Source: Novosphingobium sp. TH158 (GTDB lineage: Bacteria; Pseudomonadota; Alphaproteobacteria; Sphingomonadales; Sphingomonadaceae). From it: 64,000 nt of DNA. This document shows positions 52,598 through 61,054 of this stretch, one piece after another. The translations under genes and the position numbers were made by a program. Location of the stretch: the NCBI RefSeq assembly GCF_002855555.1, contig NZ_PKRT01000001.1, positions 248,001 to 312,000 on the forward strand. The letters are read 5' to 3'. The notes beneath the pieces are model-generated. The model worked only from the letters and a program-made list of their open reading frames with translations, searched no databases and was not told the DNA's origin. Numbering within the stretch: position 1 is the stretch's first letter; every line of letters begins with the position of its first letter.

Positions 52598-53446
52598 TCA
52601 CGGCAGGATCAGCCGCCGCGCTTCGGGCACGGCGCGAACCAGTTCATCGGCCACGACGGTTGCGAACAGCACCGCGCCGCGCTCACCCAGGTGGGTATAG
52701 TCGAACGGGCGGTTCATATGGGCCACGCGCAGGGCGGGCTGGCCGCTGAGCGGAGCGGGGAACCCGGTGGACGAAGGCAGGCTCTGCCGGTCTATCGCAG
52801 CGGCGGCGGCGATTTCCGCTGATGGTGGCACTTCCGCCAGCAGGTTGCCGACAGATGGCCCCATCGCCTCGACTATTGCAGCGCTGCGGGCGTTGAGATC
52901 GACCAGCGGGGTGCCCGTTTCGCGGGCGACCCGGCGCACCGCCTCGGCCCAGGGGTCAAGATCGCGGTCCAGCCGGCCTTCCTTCCACATCCGCCGGGTC
53001 AGGGGCGTCACCAGCACGGGTACGGCCCCGGCCGCACGTGCTTCGGCGACGTATCGGGCAAGGTTGGCGGGAAACTGGGTGGCAAGATCGGTCGACCGTC
53101 CGGGCTTGCCCGGCTGGTCGTTATGCCCGAACTGGATAAGCACGTAGGTCGCGCGGTAGCCTTTCACCTTCATCTCGCCCAGCGCGAGGTCCCACGATCC
53201 TTCCGCACGGTAGGACGAGGACGATCGCCCCCCACGCGCGAGATTGAGGCAGGCGGTGCCATGGGTCACCCGCTCGGCGCAGAAAGCAGAACCCCAGCCG
53301 GATCCGACTGCCGTGGTCGAATCGCCGACAAGGATGATCTTGGTGGCAGTGATCGGCTGGGCAACTTCCGTGCGGACGGCTTCCGCAGCGGGTGCGACAG
53401 GCGCGGCAGCAGCAGCGGCAAGCAAGGCGATTACGGATGCAGGCAT
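52598..53446 (-). CDS. SGNH esterase, rhamnogalacturonan acetylesterase-like (CE12)
   Basis: The 282-residue exported protein has an Ala-rich signal, the nucleophile block LVGDSTTAVG, then ARGGRSSSSY, QFGHNDQ and a final DYTHLGERG with the Asp-His pair. This order is that of rhamnogalacturonan acetylesterases. It would remove acetyl groups from the pectin backbone. It starts two bases after the stop of the carboxylesterase gene, in a minus-strand unit that begins with the RpiB-like gene. Confidence 0.88.
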   Translation of the reverse strand: MPASVIALLAAAAAAPVAPAAEAVRTEVAQPITATKIILVGDSTTAVGSGWGSAFCAERVTHGTACLNLARGGRSSSSYRAEGSWDLALGEMKVKGYRATYVLIQFGHNDQPGKPGRSTDLATQFPANLARYVAEARAAGAVPVLVTPLTRRMWKEGRLDRDLDPWAEAVRRVARETGTPLVDLNARSAAIVEAMGPSVGNLLAEVPPSAEIAAAAAIDRQSLPSSTGFPAPLSGQPALRVAHMNRPFDYTHLGERGAVLFATVVADELVRAVPEARRLILP

Positions 53447-53447
53447 G

Positions 53448-54968
53448 TCAGGTTCCCGGCTGGATATAAGGCACGCGGGCAAACAGTTCGCGCTCCCACT
53501 GGCGCGGGCTGCTCACCACCCGGCTGTCCTGGTCGAACACCATGGTGCTGCGCTGCTTGAGGTCATAGGCTGGCCAGCCGGGATTGCCCGTGCGGGCGAA
53601 GCGGACGAAGGCGTCCATGACCCGGTCGCTCATGGCCTGCCGCGCGGGCGTGGGGTTTTCGAAGGTGCCGAACGACAGGCCGATGTCGTCGGTGTGCTTG
53701 GCCTGTTCGAAATCGAGCTGGTAGACGAACGTGTTGCCACGCCCGTTTCTCGCCCGTGCCTCGGCTTCTTCCACTTGCCCCCGCCAGGATCGACCGGCCG
53801 TAACGATCCGGTGGAACAGCTCGACCGGATCGGCATTCGGATATCGCTCGCGGAACCGGGCGACGACCCAGTCGGGGCTAATGTCCACGCGCATTTCCGG
53901 CCCTGCGCGCTCGGCCAGGTTCGACCAGTCGAGCCCCTGAATCAGCCGGTGGCCGGAGCCATAGAAGGCGCGCGTTTCCATCACCGTGTTGCCCAGCATC
54001 ATCGGAATCGCGTTCCCCTGCGGCGCGGCATCGGGCCAGAAGGGGTGGCGGTGGAGGTGCTTCATGTCGAGCACCGGCCCCATGTAAACGCCGCCGCCAA
54101 GGATCGGATCGGTGGCCGAGAGCGCGGCGACGATCTGCTCCTGCGAGGCCTTCGCCGGATCGCTGCCAAGCTTGGCGAGAAACGCCTCGGCGCGCTTGCC
54201 AGCGTTGAGCGGGCCGGAAGCTGTCACCTGCTGGCCGCTCATGGTGATGGCCTTGTGGAACAGGCCCTTCGCCTCGGGCATGGCCATCAGCGTCGCGATC
54301 TTGGCACCGCCGCCGGACTGGCCGAACAGCGTGACATTGCCGGGATCGCCGCCGAAGCTGGCGATATTGCGCCGGACCCACTGGAGCGCGCAGACAAGGT
54401 CAAGCTGGCCGTTGTTGCCGCTGCTGGGGAAGCGATCGGGCAGGTAAAGATAACCGAAGGCGTTGAGCCGGTGGTTGATCGTGACCACGACGACATCGCC
54501 GCGCGCCGCCAGCTTCGCTCCGTCATTCAGCGGATCGGTGACAGAGCCGGTCGTGTAGGCGCCGCCGTGGATGTAGACCATGACAGGTCGGGGCCGCGCA
54601 GCCGTGGTCGCAGGTGTCCAGACATTGAGGAACAGGCAGTCTTCGGACTGCGGGCGATAACGGTCGCCGGGTTGGGGGCAGACCGGCCCAAAACCTGCTG
54701 CCTGCTCTGCCATCGGTGCGGTTGAGGTGACTGCCAGCGGAGGCTCGAAGCGCGCGGCGCGGGCATAACGGATTCCGGCGAAGCGATAGGCGCGCACGGT
54801 AACCCTGTCGGCGGGGTCGTAGATAAAACTGCCGACATATTCGCCGGAAGGGCTACGCACCTGCGGGCTGAAAATGGTCGTGGCACCAGATCGCACTGCC
54901 AGCGCGCCAAGAGCCAGTCCGCCCCCCGCCAGAACGGCGCGGCGGCTGAAGGCGTCAGCGGCGGACAT
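53448..54968 (-). CDS. Type-B carboxylesterase, Tat-exported
   Basis: The 506-residue protein has a Tat signal (FSRRAVLAGGGLALG) and the type-B esterase fold: SEDCLFLNVW, YIHGGAY (oxyanion), and nucleophile Ser in FGQSGGGAK. In this locus it may demethylate or deacetylate pectin or release phenolic esters. It overlaps the kdgK end by 14 bp. The specific ester is not deducible. Confidence 0.88.
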   Translation of the reverse strand: MSAADAFSRRAVLAGGGLALGALAVRSGATTIFSPQVRSPSGEYVGSFIYDPADRVTVRAYRFAGIRYARAARFEPPLAVTSTAPMAEQAAGFGPVCPQPGDRYRPQSEDCLFLNVWTPATTAARPRPVMVYIHGGAYTTGSVTDPLNDGAKLAARGDVVVVTINHRLNAFGYLYLPDRFPSSGNNGQLDLVCALQWVRRNIASFGGDPGNVTLFGQSGGGAKIATLMAMPEAKGLFHKAITMSGQQVTASGPLNAGKRAEAFLAKLGSDPAKASQEQIVAALSATDPILGGGVYMGPVLDMKHLHRHPFWPDAAPQGNAIPMMLGNTVMETRAFYGSGHRLIQGLDWSNLAERAGPEMRVDISPDWVVARFRERYPNADPVELFHRIVTAGRSWRGQVEEAEARARNGRGNTFVYQLDFEQAKHTDDIGLSFGTFENPTPARQAMSDRVMDAFVRFARTGNPGWPAYDLKQRSTMVFDQDSRVVSSPRQWERELFARVPYIQPGT

Positions 54969-55965
54969 CGCCCCCGCTGGCGGAAAAGGCGTCGAGCTCC
55001 GCCCGGCCGAACAAGCACATGTCGCCCGGCAGCGTGTGCTTCAATGCGGTGAGGGCAAGGCCGCTTTCCGCCATTGCCTGGACGTTCCCGCCGAGTAGCC
55101 ACTGATGCAGCACGCCGGCGGCAAAGGCATCGCCGGTGCCGATCCGGTCGACAATGGCGGTGACGTCGATCTCGCCGGTCTGGTGGGCAACATCGCGCGC
55201 ATCGACCCGCGCGGAAATGCGATGGTGATCGCTGGTGACAAGGTGCCGCGCGGTCGAGGCGATGAGTTCAAGCTTGGGGAAAGCGGCGAAGGCGGCCTCT
55301 GCCGCCTCCCGTCGCCGATCCTCGCCATCGCCGGAGAATGCCTTGCCCAGCAGCAGCGAAATGTCGCGGTGGTTGCCGATCAGGATCGTCGCGTCGCTCA
55401 CCAGAGCGCGCAGCACTTCTGCAGGGTTCGAATCCCACGCCGACCACAACTGGCCGCGGTAATTGCCGTCGAAACACACCGGCACCCCTGCCGCCACCGC
55501 CGCAGCATTGGCTGCCTTGGCGAGGGCAACGCCCTTCGGTCCCAGTGCGGGAGTGATGCCCCCGGTGTGCAACAGGCTGGAGCCAGCAAGCGCGCCGGCG
55601 AAGTCGATGCTGGCGGGATCGGCCTCGGCAAAGGCGCTGCCGGCGCGGTCGTAGGTGATGGCGGCTGGGCGCGGCCCGGCGCCTGCCTCCATGAAATAGA
55701 GCCCCATCCGGCCCGGCGCGCGGGCGAGGTGGCGGGTGTCCACCCCGGTGCTGCGCAGAGCCGATACCGCCCGGTCTCCCAGGGCATTGTCGCTCACCAA
55801 CCCGGCAAAGCGCACATCGTGGCCCAGCGCAGCGAGGCCCGAAGCCACGTTGGCCTCTGCCCCGCCGACGATGAGGTCAAGGCTCTGCGCCTGCACCATG
55901 AGCTGCGAGCCGGGCGGAGTGAGGCGGATGAGGAGTTCGCCGAAGCAGGTAACAGTTTTGGTCAT
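54955..55965 (-). CDS. kdgK: 2-keto-3-deoxygluconate kinase
   Basis: The 336-residue PfkB kinase has the N-terminal GGAEANVASGLAALG and the C-terminal RIGTGDAFAAG with the catalytic Asp. It phosphorylates KDG to KDPG, where the pectin and galacturonate branches meet. YFMEAGAGPRP and FDGNYRGQLW fit the KDG kinase subgroup. It follows kduD by nine bases. Confidence 0.9.
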   Translation of the reverse strand: MTKTVTCFGELLIRLTPPGSQLMVQAQSLDLIVGGAEANVASGLAALGHDVRFAGLVSDNALGDRAVSALRSTGVDTRHLARAPGRMGLYFMEAGAGPRPAAITYDRAGSAFAEADPASIDFAGALAGSSLLHTGGITPALGPKGVALAKAANAAAVAAGVPVCFDGNYRGQLWSAWDSNPAEVLRALVSDATILIGNHRDISLLLGKAFSGDGEDRRREAAEAAFAAFPKLELIASTARHLVTSDHHRISARVDARDVAHQTGEIDVTAIVDRIGTGDAFAAGVLHQWLLGGNVQAMAESGLALTALKHTLPGDMCLFGRAELDAFSASGGDVRR

Positions 55966-55974
55966 GCCAATCGT

Positions 55975-56730
55975 CTAGCGTGCCAGCCAGCCGCCGTCGA
56001 CTGCCAGCACGTGCCCGGTCACATAATCCGATGCCGGCGAGGCGAGGAACACCGCCGCCCCGGCAATGTCTTCGGGCCGGCCCCAGCGACCCGCCGGAAT
56101 CCGCTCAAGAATCTGGCGGTTGCGCGTTTCGTCCTCGCGCAGGGCAGTGGTGTTGTTGGTGCTGATATAGCCGGGCGCGATGGCGTTTACCTGCACGCCC
56201 TTGGCGGCCAGTTCGTTGGCCATGGCCTTGGTGACGCCGCCAACCCCGGATTTCGCTGCGGCATAGCTCGGCACGCGGATACCGCCCTGGAAGGTGAGCA
56301 GGCTGGCAATGTTGATGATCTTGCCGGACCCGCGCCCTGCCATGTGCCGCGCGGCGGCCTGGCTGAGGAAGAACAGCGTCTTCAGGTTGGTGTCCATCAC
56401 CGCGTCCCAGTCCTCTTCCGAGAACTGGAGCAAGTCGTCGCGCCGGATGATCCCGGCGTTGTTCACCAGCACGTCGATCCGGCCAAGTCCGGCCAGCGCC
56501 TCATCGACCACGCGCTGGACCGGTTCGGTCGAGGAGAGGTCCGCCGTGATGTTAACGGCCCTTCGCCTCGCCGCCTCGATGGCGCGCAATGTCTCGCCGG
56601 GTTCGGAGCGTCCGGCCAGGGCGACATCTGCCCCGGCCTCGGCAAGGGCAACGGCAATGGCCTGCCCGATGCCGGTGTTCGCCCCGGTGACCAGCGCGGC
56701 CTTGCCTTCGAGCGAGAAGGAGATCGCCAT
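55975..56730 (-). CDS. kduD: 2-dehydro-3-deoxy-D-gluconate 5-dehydrogenase KduD
   Basis: The 251-residue SDR has the cofactor loop TGANTGIGQ and catalytic Ser, Tyr, Lys in IINIASLLTFQGGIRVPSY and AAAKSG. NVNAIAPGYISTNNT-like and FLASPASDYVTGH are diagnostic of KduD. It reduces 2,5-diketo-3-deoxygluconate to KDG. It sits between kdgK and the RpiB-like isomerase, its pathway neighbours. Confidence 0.94.
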   Translation of the reverse strand: MAISFSLEGKAALVTGANTGIGQAIAVALAEAGADVALAGRSEPGETLRAIEAARRRAVNITADLSSTEPVQRVVDEALAGLGRIDVLVNNAGIIRRDDLLQFSEEDWDAVMDTNLKTLFFLSQAAARHMAGRGSGKIINIASLLTFQGGIRVPSYAAAKSGVGGVTKAMANELAAKGVQVNAIAPGYISTNNTTALREDETRNRQILERIPAGRWGRPEDIAGAAVFLASPASDYVTGHVLAVDGGWLAR

Positions 56731-56747
56731 GTCAGCCCCTTTCCCGA

Positions 56748-57380
56748 TCAGAGCGAGCGCAGGTAATCGGCGATCGCCTGGTCCTTTGCGTTCGGATAGA
56801 ACAGCTCGGCAAACTTCTCACCCGCGATGGCTGCCTTCAGCAAGCCCTGGTCGACCGACTTCAACACGGTCAGCATGTCGCGGCACGAAGCTTCCTTGAG
56901 CCCGCGCAGGATGCCGCGGTTGGTGCGCATGATCTCGGCTCGTTCCTTGGGGTAGCCGGCGCCGCCTTCGTTCTCGAATATCTTGCGGTAACAGTCCTGC
57001 AGGTTGAGTTCCGCCGCCCAGCCGAAGCCCTTGGAATAGGGCATGGAGATGGCGTTGCCATCGTTGATCTGGCTGAACAGGAAGGCATCGGTCGGGTCGA
57101 TCACCAGTCCGCAGAATACGCCGGGCATGGCGTTGGCCGCCAGCATCGAACCCATGCCGGTGCCGCAGCCGGTGACGACGAAATCGGCGGCTCCGGAATT
57201 GAGCAGGATGCCGGTCAGCAGACCGTTCATCACATAGGTGAGCGAGGCCTTATCCTCGGGCGAATACATGCCATAGTTGAACACCTGATGGCCAAGCGGT
57301 TCGGCGACGGAGGTCAGCGCCTCGTGCACGATGGCGTTCTTTGCGGCCTGGCTGTTCTCGATGATGAGGGCGATCTTCAT
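56748..57380 (-). CDS. dhuI: RpiB-like 4-deoxy-5-hexosulose-uronate isomerase (DhuI type)
   Basis: The 210-residue protein belongs to the RpiB/LacA/LacB family: MKIALIIENSQAAKN at the start and TGCGTGMGSML with Cys72. The form that starts IENSQAAKN and has NYGMYSPED is the DhuI group, which replaces KduI in converting unsaturated uronate to the 2,5-diketo sugar in streptococci and lactobacilli. Its place next to kduD supports that role over ribose-5-phosphate isomerase. First gene of the minus unit, with operator site C upstream. Confidence 0.75.
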   Translation of the reverse strand: MKIALIIENSQAAKNAIVHEALTSVAEPLGHQVFNYGMYSPEDKASLTYVMNGLLTGILLNSGAADFVVTGCGTGMGSMLAANAMPGVFCGLVIDPTDAFLFSQINDGNAISMPYSKGFGWAAELNLQDCYRKIFENEGGAGYPKERAEIMRTNRGILRGLKEASCRDMLTVLKSVDQGLLKAAIAGEKFAELFYPNAKDQAIADYLRSL

Positions 57381-57420
57381 GACATTGTCTTTCGCATGGG
57401 GAAGGGCGGTCTGGCGTCTT

Positions 57421-57435
57421 TGGTAACCGGTGTCA
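57421..57435 (-). promoter_or_regulatory. LacI operator-like site C, before the dhuI unit
   Basis: On the minus strand it reads TGACACCGGTTACCA, identical to sites A and D, 40 bp before the dhuI start and between it and the lacI-type gene. Confidence 0.75.
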
Positions 57436-57476
57436 TGGCGCAGATCAAGCGCGAAGCGGCCAGGCGATGCGCTGGC

Positions 57477-58505
57477 TCAGTTTCGCGGTGGGGAGACCGA
57501 GGCGCGGGGGACGAATTCGGTCGGGAACAGCGATTGCTCGCCTTCCGCCGCCTCGGGGAAGATCAGCTTGCGCGCGGCGGAGCGGGCCATGGTCCGGATC
57601 GGCCAGCGCACCGTCGTCAGAGGCGGCCAGATGGTCGCGGCGATGGCAGTATCGTCGAAGCCGACAACCGACAGGTCGCCCGGAACCTCAAGCCCGCGCT
57701 CACGCGCGACGTGAACGACACCTGCCGCCATCACGTCGTTGCTGGCGAAGATGGCGCTTGGCGGCTGGGGCTGGTCGAGCAGCTGCGCACCGGCGGCCTT
57801 GCCGGTCTCGAAGGTATAGTTGCCGCGTGCGACAAGGTCCTGCCCGGCAGGCAGGCCGTGCGCGGTTACGGCATCGCGCCAGCCTTCGCGGCGTTCGTGC
57901 GCGGAGCGGAAGCCTTCGGGCCCTTCCACCAGGCCGATCCGGCGGTGTCCTTGCGCGACAAGGTATTCCACCGCATCGCGCACGGCCTGCCGGTCGTTCG
58001 ACTGGACGAGGTGGGCCGGATCGTCGAGCTCCGCCGAACCCATGCGCACGTAATTGCAGCCCAACTCGTCGAGCAGTTCGAAGAAGGCATCGTTTTCTGA
58101 AAGCGGCGGCAACACCAGCACGCCATAGAAGCGCTGCTGTTCGATGAACTTGCGGACCTGGGCGAAGAGGCCGGGATCATGGCGATCGACCGGGTGGATA
58201 ACCAGCGCGAATTCGGTTCCCCTGATCGCGTCGAGCACGCCTTCCTGGAAGTTCAGCACCATCTGCGCATTGGGGTTGTCGTAGATCATGCCCAGCGAAA
58301 AATTGCGCCGCAGCGCAAGCGCGCGGGCCTGCGGGTTGGGCACATAGCCCAGCTCCGCAATGACCTTCTCGACCTTCTCGCGCGTGGCCTCGTTGAGCAG
58401 GGGGGAGCGGTTGATCACCCGGCTGACGGTCTTCTTCGATACGCCCGAAAGGCGCGCGACATCGTTGATCGTCGGCTTCCCTTCGCGACCGGAATTGCCC
58501 GTCAT
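57477..58505 (-). CDS. LacI-family regulator of pectin/hexuronate genes
   Basis: The 342-residue protein has the LacI HTH with hinge (TINDVARLSGVSKKTVSRVIN, about residues 11-60) and a periplasmic-binding-like effector domain. It lies within the cluster, and five operator-like 15-mers flank the surrounding units. Effector is probably KDG, DKI or galacturonate. It has site C downstream of its stop and site D upstream of its start. It is likely a repressor. Confidence 0.92.
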   Translation of the reverse strand: MTGNSGREGKPTINDVARLSGVSKKTVSRVINRSPLLNEATREKVEKVIAELGYVPNPQARALALRRNFSLGMIYDNPNAQMVLNFQEGVLDAIRGTEFALVIHPVDRHDPGLFAQVRKFIEQQRFYGVLVLPPLSENDAFFELLDELGCNYVRMGSAELDDPAHLVQSNDRQAVRDAVEYLVAQGHRRIGLVEGPEGFRSAHERREGWRDAVTAHGLPAGQDLVARGNYTFETGKAAGAQLLDQPQPPSAIFASNDVMAAGVVHVARERGLEVPGDLSVVGFDDTAIAATIWPPLTTVRWPIRTMARSAARKLIFPEAAEGEQSLFPTEFVPRASVSPPRN

Positions 58506-58579
58506 GCCTGCCCCTTGTCATGCCCGGTTCAAGTGCGGGCCTGTTGTCTCTTGCCTTCGACTGATTGCAAAGGCAATGC

Positions 58580-58594
58580 TGACACCGGTTACCA
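58580..58594 (+). promoter_or_regulatory. LacI operator-like site D, before uxaA
   Basis: TGACACCGGTTACCA, identical to A and C, lies in the gap between the divergent lacI-type gene and uxaA, 14 bp before the uxaA start. It could control both. Confidence 0.75.
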
Positions 58595-58608
58595 TAAGGT
58601 ACGCATCC

Positions 58609-60090
58609 ATGCCGCACAAGCTCCCGACCCTGCATCGGATCCATCCCGCCGATTCCGTGGCCGTTGCCTTGCGTCCGATCGAGGCGGGCGAGGTGGTAGA
58701 AGGTCTCACCATGCTCGATGCTATAGCGCAGGGGCACAAGGTGGCATTGGCCGCGATTGCGGCGGGTTCGCCCGTGGTGAAATACGGCCAGCCGATCGGC
58801 CTTGCGGCCCGGCCTATCGCCGCAGGTGAGCATGTGCACAGCCATAACCTCCAGACGGCTCTGGCGGGGGAACTGGCCTATCGCCCGGGCCTCGCCCTGC
58901 CGGCCGGTGTCTCTGGCGCCGCGCTGCCCCGCTGGCAGGGCTACCGCCGAAGCGATGGCCGGGCGGCAACGCGAAACGAGATCTGGGTGCTGCCGACTGT
59001 CGGCTGCGTCGGCATCACGGCAGAGGCAGTCGCGCGCGAGGCGTCTGCGCTTCATGCCGGAAAGCTGGATGGCATTCACGCCTTTACTCATCCGCACGGC
59101 TGTTCGCAGCTGGGTGACGATCTTTCCGGGACGCGAGCCTTGCTGGCGGGCCTCGCCGCCAATCCCAACGCGGCAGGGGTCTTGCTGCTGGGGCTGGGCT
59201 GCGAATCCAATCAGCTGGACAGCCTGCTTGAGGCGGTGCCGCCCGATATGCACGGCAAGGTTCGCCTGCTTTCCAGCCAGTCCGCCGGCGACGAAATGGC
59301 GCTGGCTGCCTCGCTGATCGACGAGTTGGTGGAAGAGGCGGCGCTTGCCCGGCGCGAGGAGCTTCCCTTTTCCGCCTTGACGATCGGCCTGAAATGCGGC
59401 GGGTCGGACGGGTTTTCGGGCCTCACCGCCAACCCCCTGCTCGGGCGGTTGACCGACAGTCTCTGTGCCGCCGGTGGCCGCGCCATCCTCACCGAGATTC
59501 CCGAGATTTTCGGCGCGGAGCAGGCTCTGCTCGATCGCGCCATCAATGCTGCGGTTTTCGACGAGGCAGCGGAACTGGTGAACCGCTTCAAGCGGTATTA
59601 TCTCGACCAGGGCCTGCCGGTGTCCGAGAACCCGTCGCCCGGCAACCTTGCAGGCGGCATCACCACGCTTGAGGAAAAATCACTGGGTGCGGTGCAGAAG
59701 GGCGGCAATGCGCCGCTCTGCGATGTCATTTCCTATGGCCAGCAGGCGCGGCATTCCGGGCTGACACTGCTGGAAGCGCCGGGGAACGATGCCGTTTCTT
59801 CCACGGCACTGGCCGCCGCCGGGGCAACCATGGTCCTGTTCACGACGGGAAGGGGCACGCCGCTCGGCTTTCCCGTGCCGACCGTGAAAGTCGCATCCAA
59901 CGCGGCGCTTGCAGCGAACAAGCCGCACTGGATCGACTTCGATGCATCCTGCGTACTGCGCGATGGGCCCGAGGCTGCCGATATCGCCTTTGCCAGCCGG
60001 ATCGCGGCGATTGCCAGCGGGGAATCAAGCTGCGCCGAACGCGCCGGGCAGCGGGCAATTGCCATCTGGAAACGCGGCGTCACGCTTTGA
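58609..60090 (+). CDS. uxaA: Altronate dehydratase UxaA
   Basis: The 493-residue protein has the short N-terminal SAF domain (residues 10-95) and the large UxaA/GarD dehydratase domain, with TVGCVGITAEAVAREA, HPHGCSQ, GCESNQ, LKCGGSDGFSGLTANP and EIPEIFGAEQ. It dehydrates D-altronate to KDG in galacturonate breakdown, feeding kdgK. ATG at 58609 is just after site D; a longer frame would read through the lacI gene and is rejected. Confidence 0.93.
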   Translation: MPHKLPTLHRIHPADSVAVALRPIEAGEVVEGLTMLDAIAQGHKVALAAIAAGSPVVKYGQPIGLAARPIAAGEHVHSHNLQTALAGELAYRPGLALPAGVSGAALPRWQGYRRSDGRAATRNEIWVLPTVGCVGITAEAVAREASALHAGKLDGIHAFTHPHGCSQLGDDLSGTRALLAGLAANPNAAGVLLLGLGCESNQLDSLLEAVPPDMHGKVRLLSSQSAGDEMALAASLIDELVEEAALARREELPFSALTIGLKCGGSDGFSGLTANPLLGRLTDSLCAAGGRAILTEIPEIFGAEQALLDRAINAAVFDEAAELVNRFKRYYLDQGLPVSENPSPGNLAGGITTLEEKSLGAVQKGGNAPLCDVISYGQQARHSGLTLLEAPGNDAVSSTALAAAGATMVLFTTGRGTPLGFPVPTVKVASNAALAANKPHWIDFDASCVLRDGPEAADIAFASRIAAIASGESSCAERAGQRAIAIWKRGVTL

Positions 60091-60123
60091 AACGGTGCGG
60101 CGCACTCTACCGTCTCTTGCCAA

Positions 60124-60138
60124 TGACACCGGTTTCCA
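60124..60138 (+). promoter_or_regulatory. LacI operator-like site E, before the hydratase-exuT unit
   Basis: TGACACCGGTTTCCA differs from the consensus at one position. It lies 59 bp before the start of the FAH-family gene, 34 bp after the uxaA stop. Confidence 0.7.
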
Positions 60139-60197
60139 TTAGCCAGCAGGGGAAGTGGCCGGCAAGGCCAGGCACATCCTGATTCTAGGGGCAGAGT

Positions 60198-60995
60198 TTG
60201 ACTGAGCAGGCCCAATCCGTTGCCAAGGCGTTCGTTTCCGCACGCCGTGCTGCGCAGGCACTCCCCGTCTATCCCGGGCAGGCCCCCGGTGACCTTGCCG
60301 GGGCCTACCGGATCCAGGATGCGGCAATAGCCTTCGATGGAGGTGCCATTGCCGGATGGAAGGTGGGCCGCATCAACGCTCCGCTCGATGCCGTGCTTGG
60401 CGCCAACCGCCTGTCCGGCCCGATCTTTGCCGACAGCGTGGTTGCGATCGCCGAGGGCGAGATTCCCGACATGCCGGTGTTCGATGGTGGCTTTGCCGCT
60501 GGCGAGGCGGAGCTGCTGCTGCACGTTGCCGCGGGCTGGAATGGCACGATCCCTGCGGACGATGCTGGAACCCGGGCCATCATCGATGACGTTCGCCTGG
60601 GCATAGAGATCGCCAGCTCCCCCTATCCCGGTATCAATGCGGACGGCCCGCTCGTCACCATTTCGGACTTCGGGAACAATCACGGCGTGGTGATGGGCGC
60701 GCAGTTGCCCGATTGGGCGGCGCTCGATCTGTGCGCGATCAAGGTGCGGACCGAGGTGGATGGTGAAACCGTTGGCGAGGCAACCGCAGCGACCATGCTC
60801 GACGGGCCTTACGGTGCGGTCCGCTTCCTGTTAGGCAACCTCTCCGCGCGCGGATACGATCTTTCCCAAGGGCTATGGGTTTCAACAGGGGCCATCACCG
60901 GGGTTCACCCGGTGCGGCAAAGCCAGCTTGTTACCGTTACCTTTGGCGACTATGGCGCGCTTTCGTGCAGTATATCGGTCGCGAAGCCGCGTTAG
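60198..60995 (+). CDS. 2-keto-4-pentenoate hydratase-like (FAH superfamily) protein
   Basis: The 265-residue protein has the FAH fold: AYRIQDAAI, GWKVGRINAP, GPIFADSV, and acidic metal ligands around EAELLLHVA and EIASSPYPG. The start is TTG at 60198 with AGGGG upstream. Similar genes act on keto-acids in aromatic pathways (MhpD), but here it is between uxaA and exuT, behind site E. A role on a keto-deoxy sugar acid is possible but unproven. Confidence 0.8.
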   Translation: MTEQAQSVAKAFVSARRAAQALPVYPGQAPGDLAGAYRIQDAAIAFDGGAIAGWKVGRINAPLDAVLGANRLSGPIFADSVVAIAEGEIPDMPVFDGGFAAGEAELLLHVAAGWNGTIPADDAGTRAIIDDVRLGIEIASSPYPGINADGPLVTISDFGNNHGVVMGAQLPDWAALDLCAIKVRTEVDGETVGEATAATMLDGPYGAVRFLLGNLSARGYDLSQGLWVSTGAITGVHPVRQSQLVTVTFGDYGALSCSISVAKPR

Positions 60996-61054
60996 CGTTT
61001 CGCGCAAAAGGATAAGGGCGGTTCGCAATTGACGGCCGCAGACGGGAGAGAAAG

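Noticed and set aside
56748..57380. Ribose-5-phosphate isomerase B
   Set aside because: The family is right, but the N-terminal segment and the kduD/kdgK context fit the DhuI group better.
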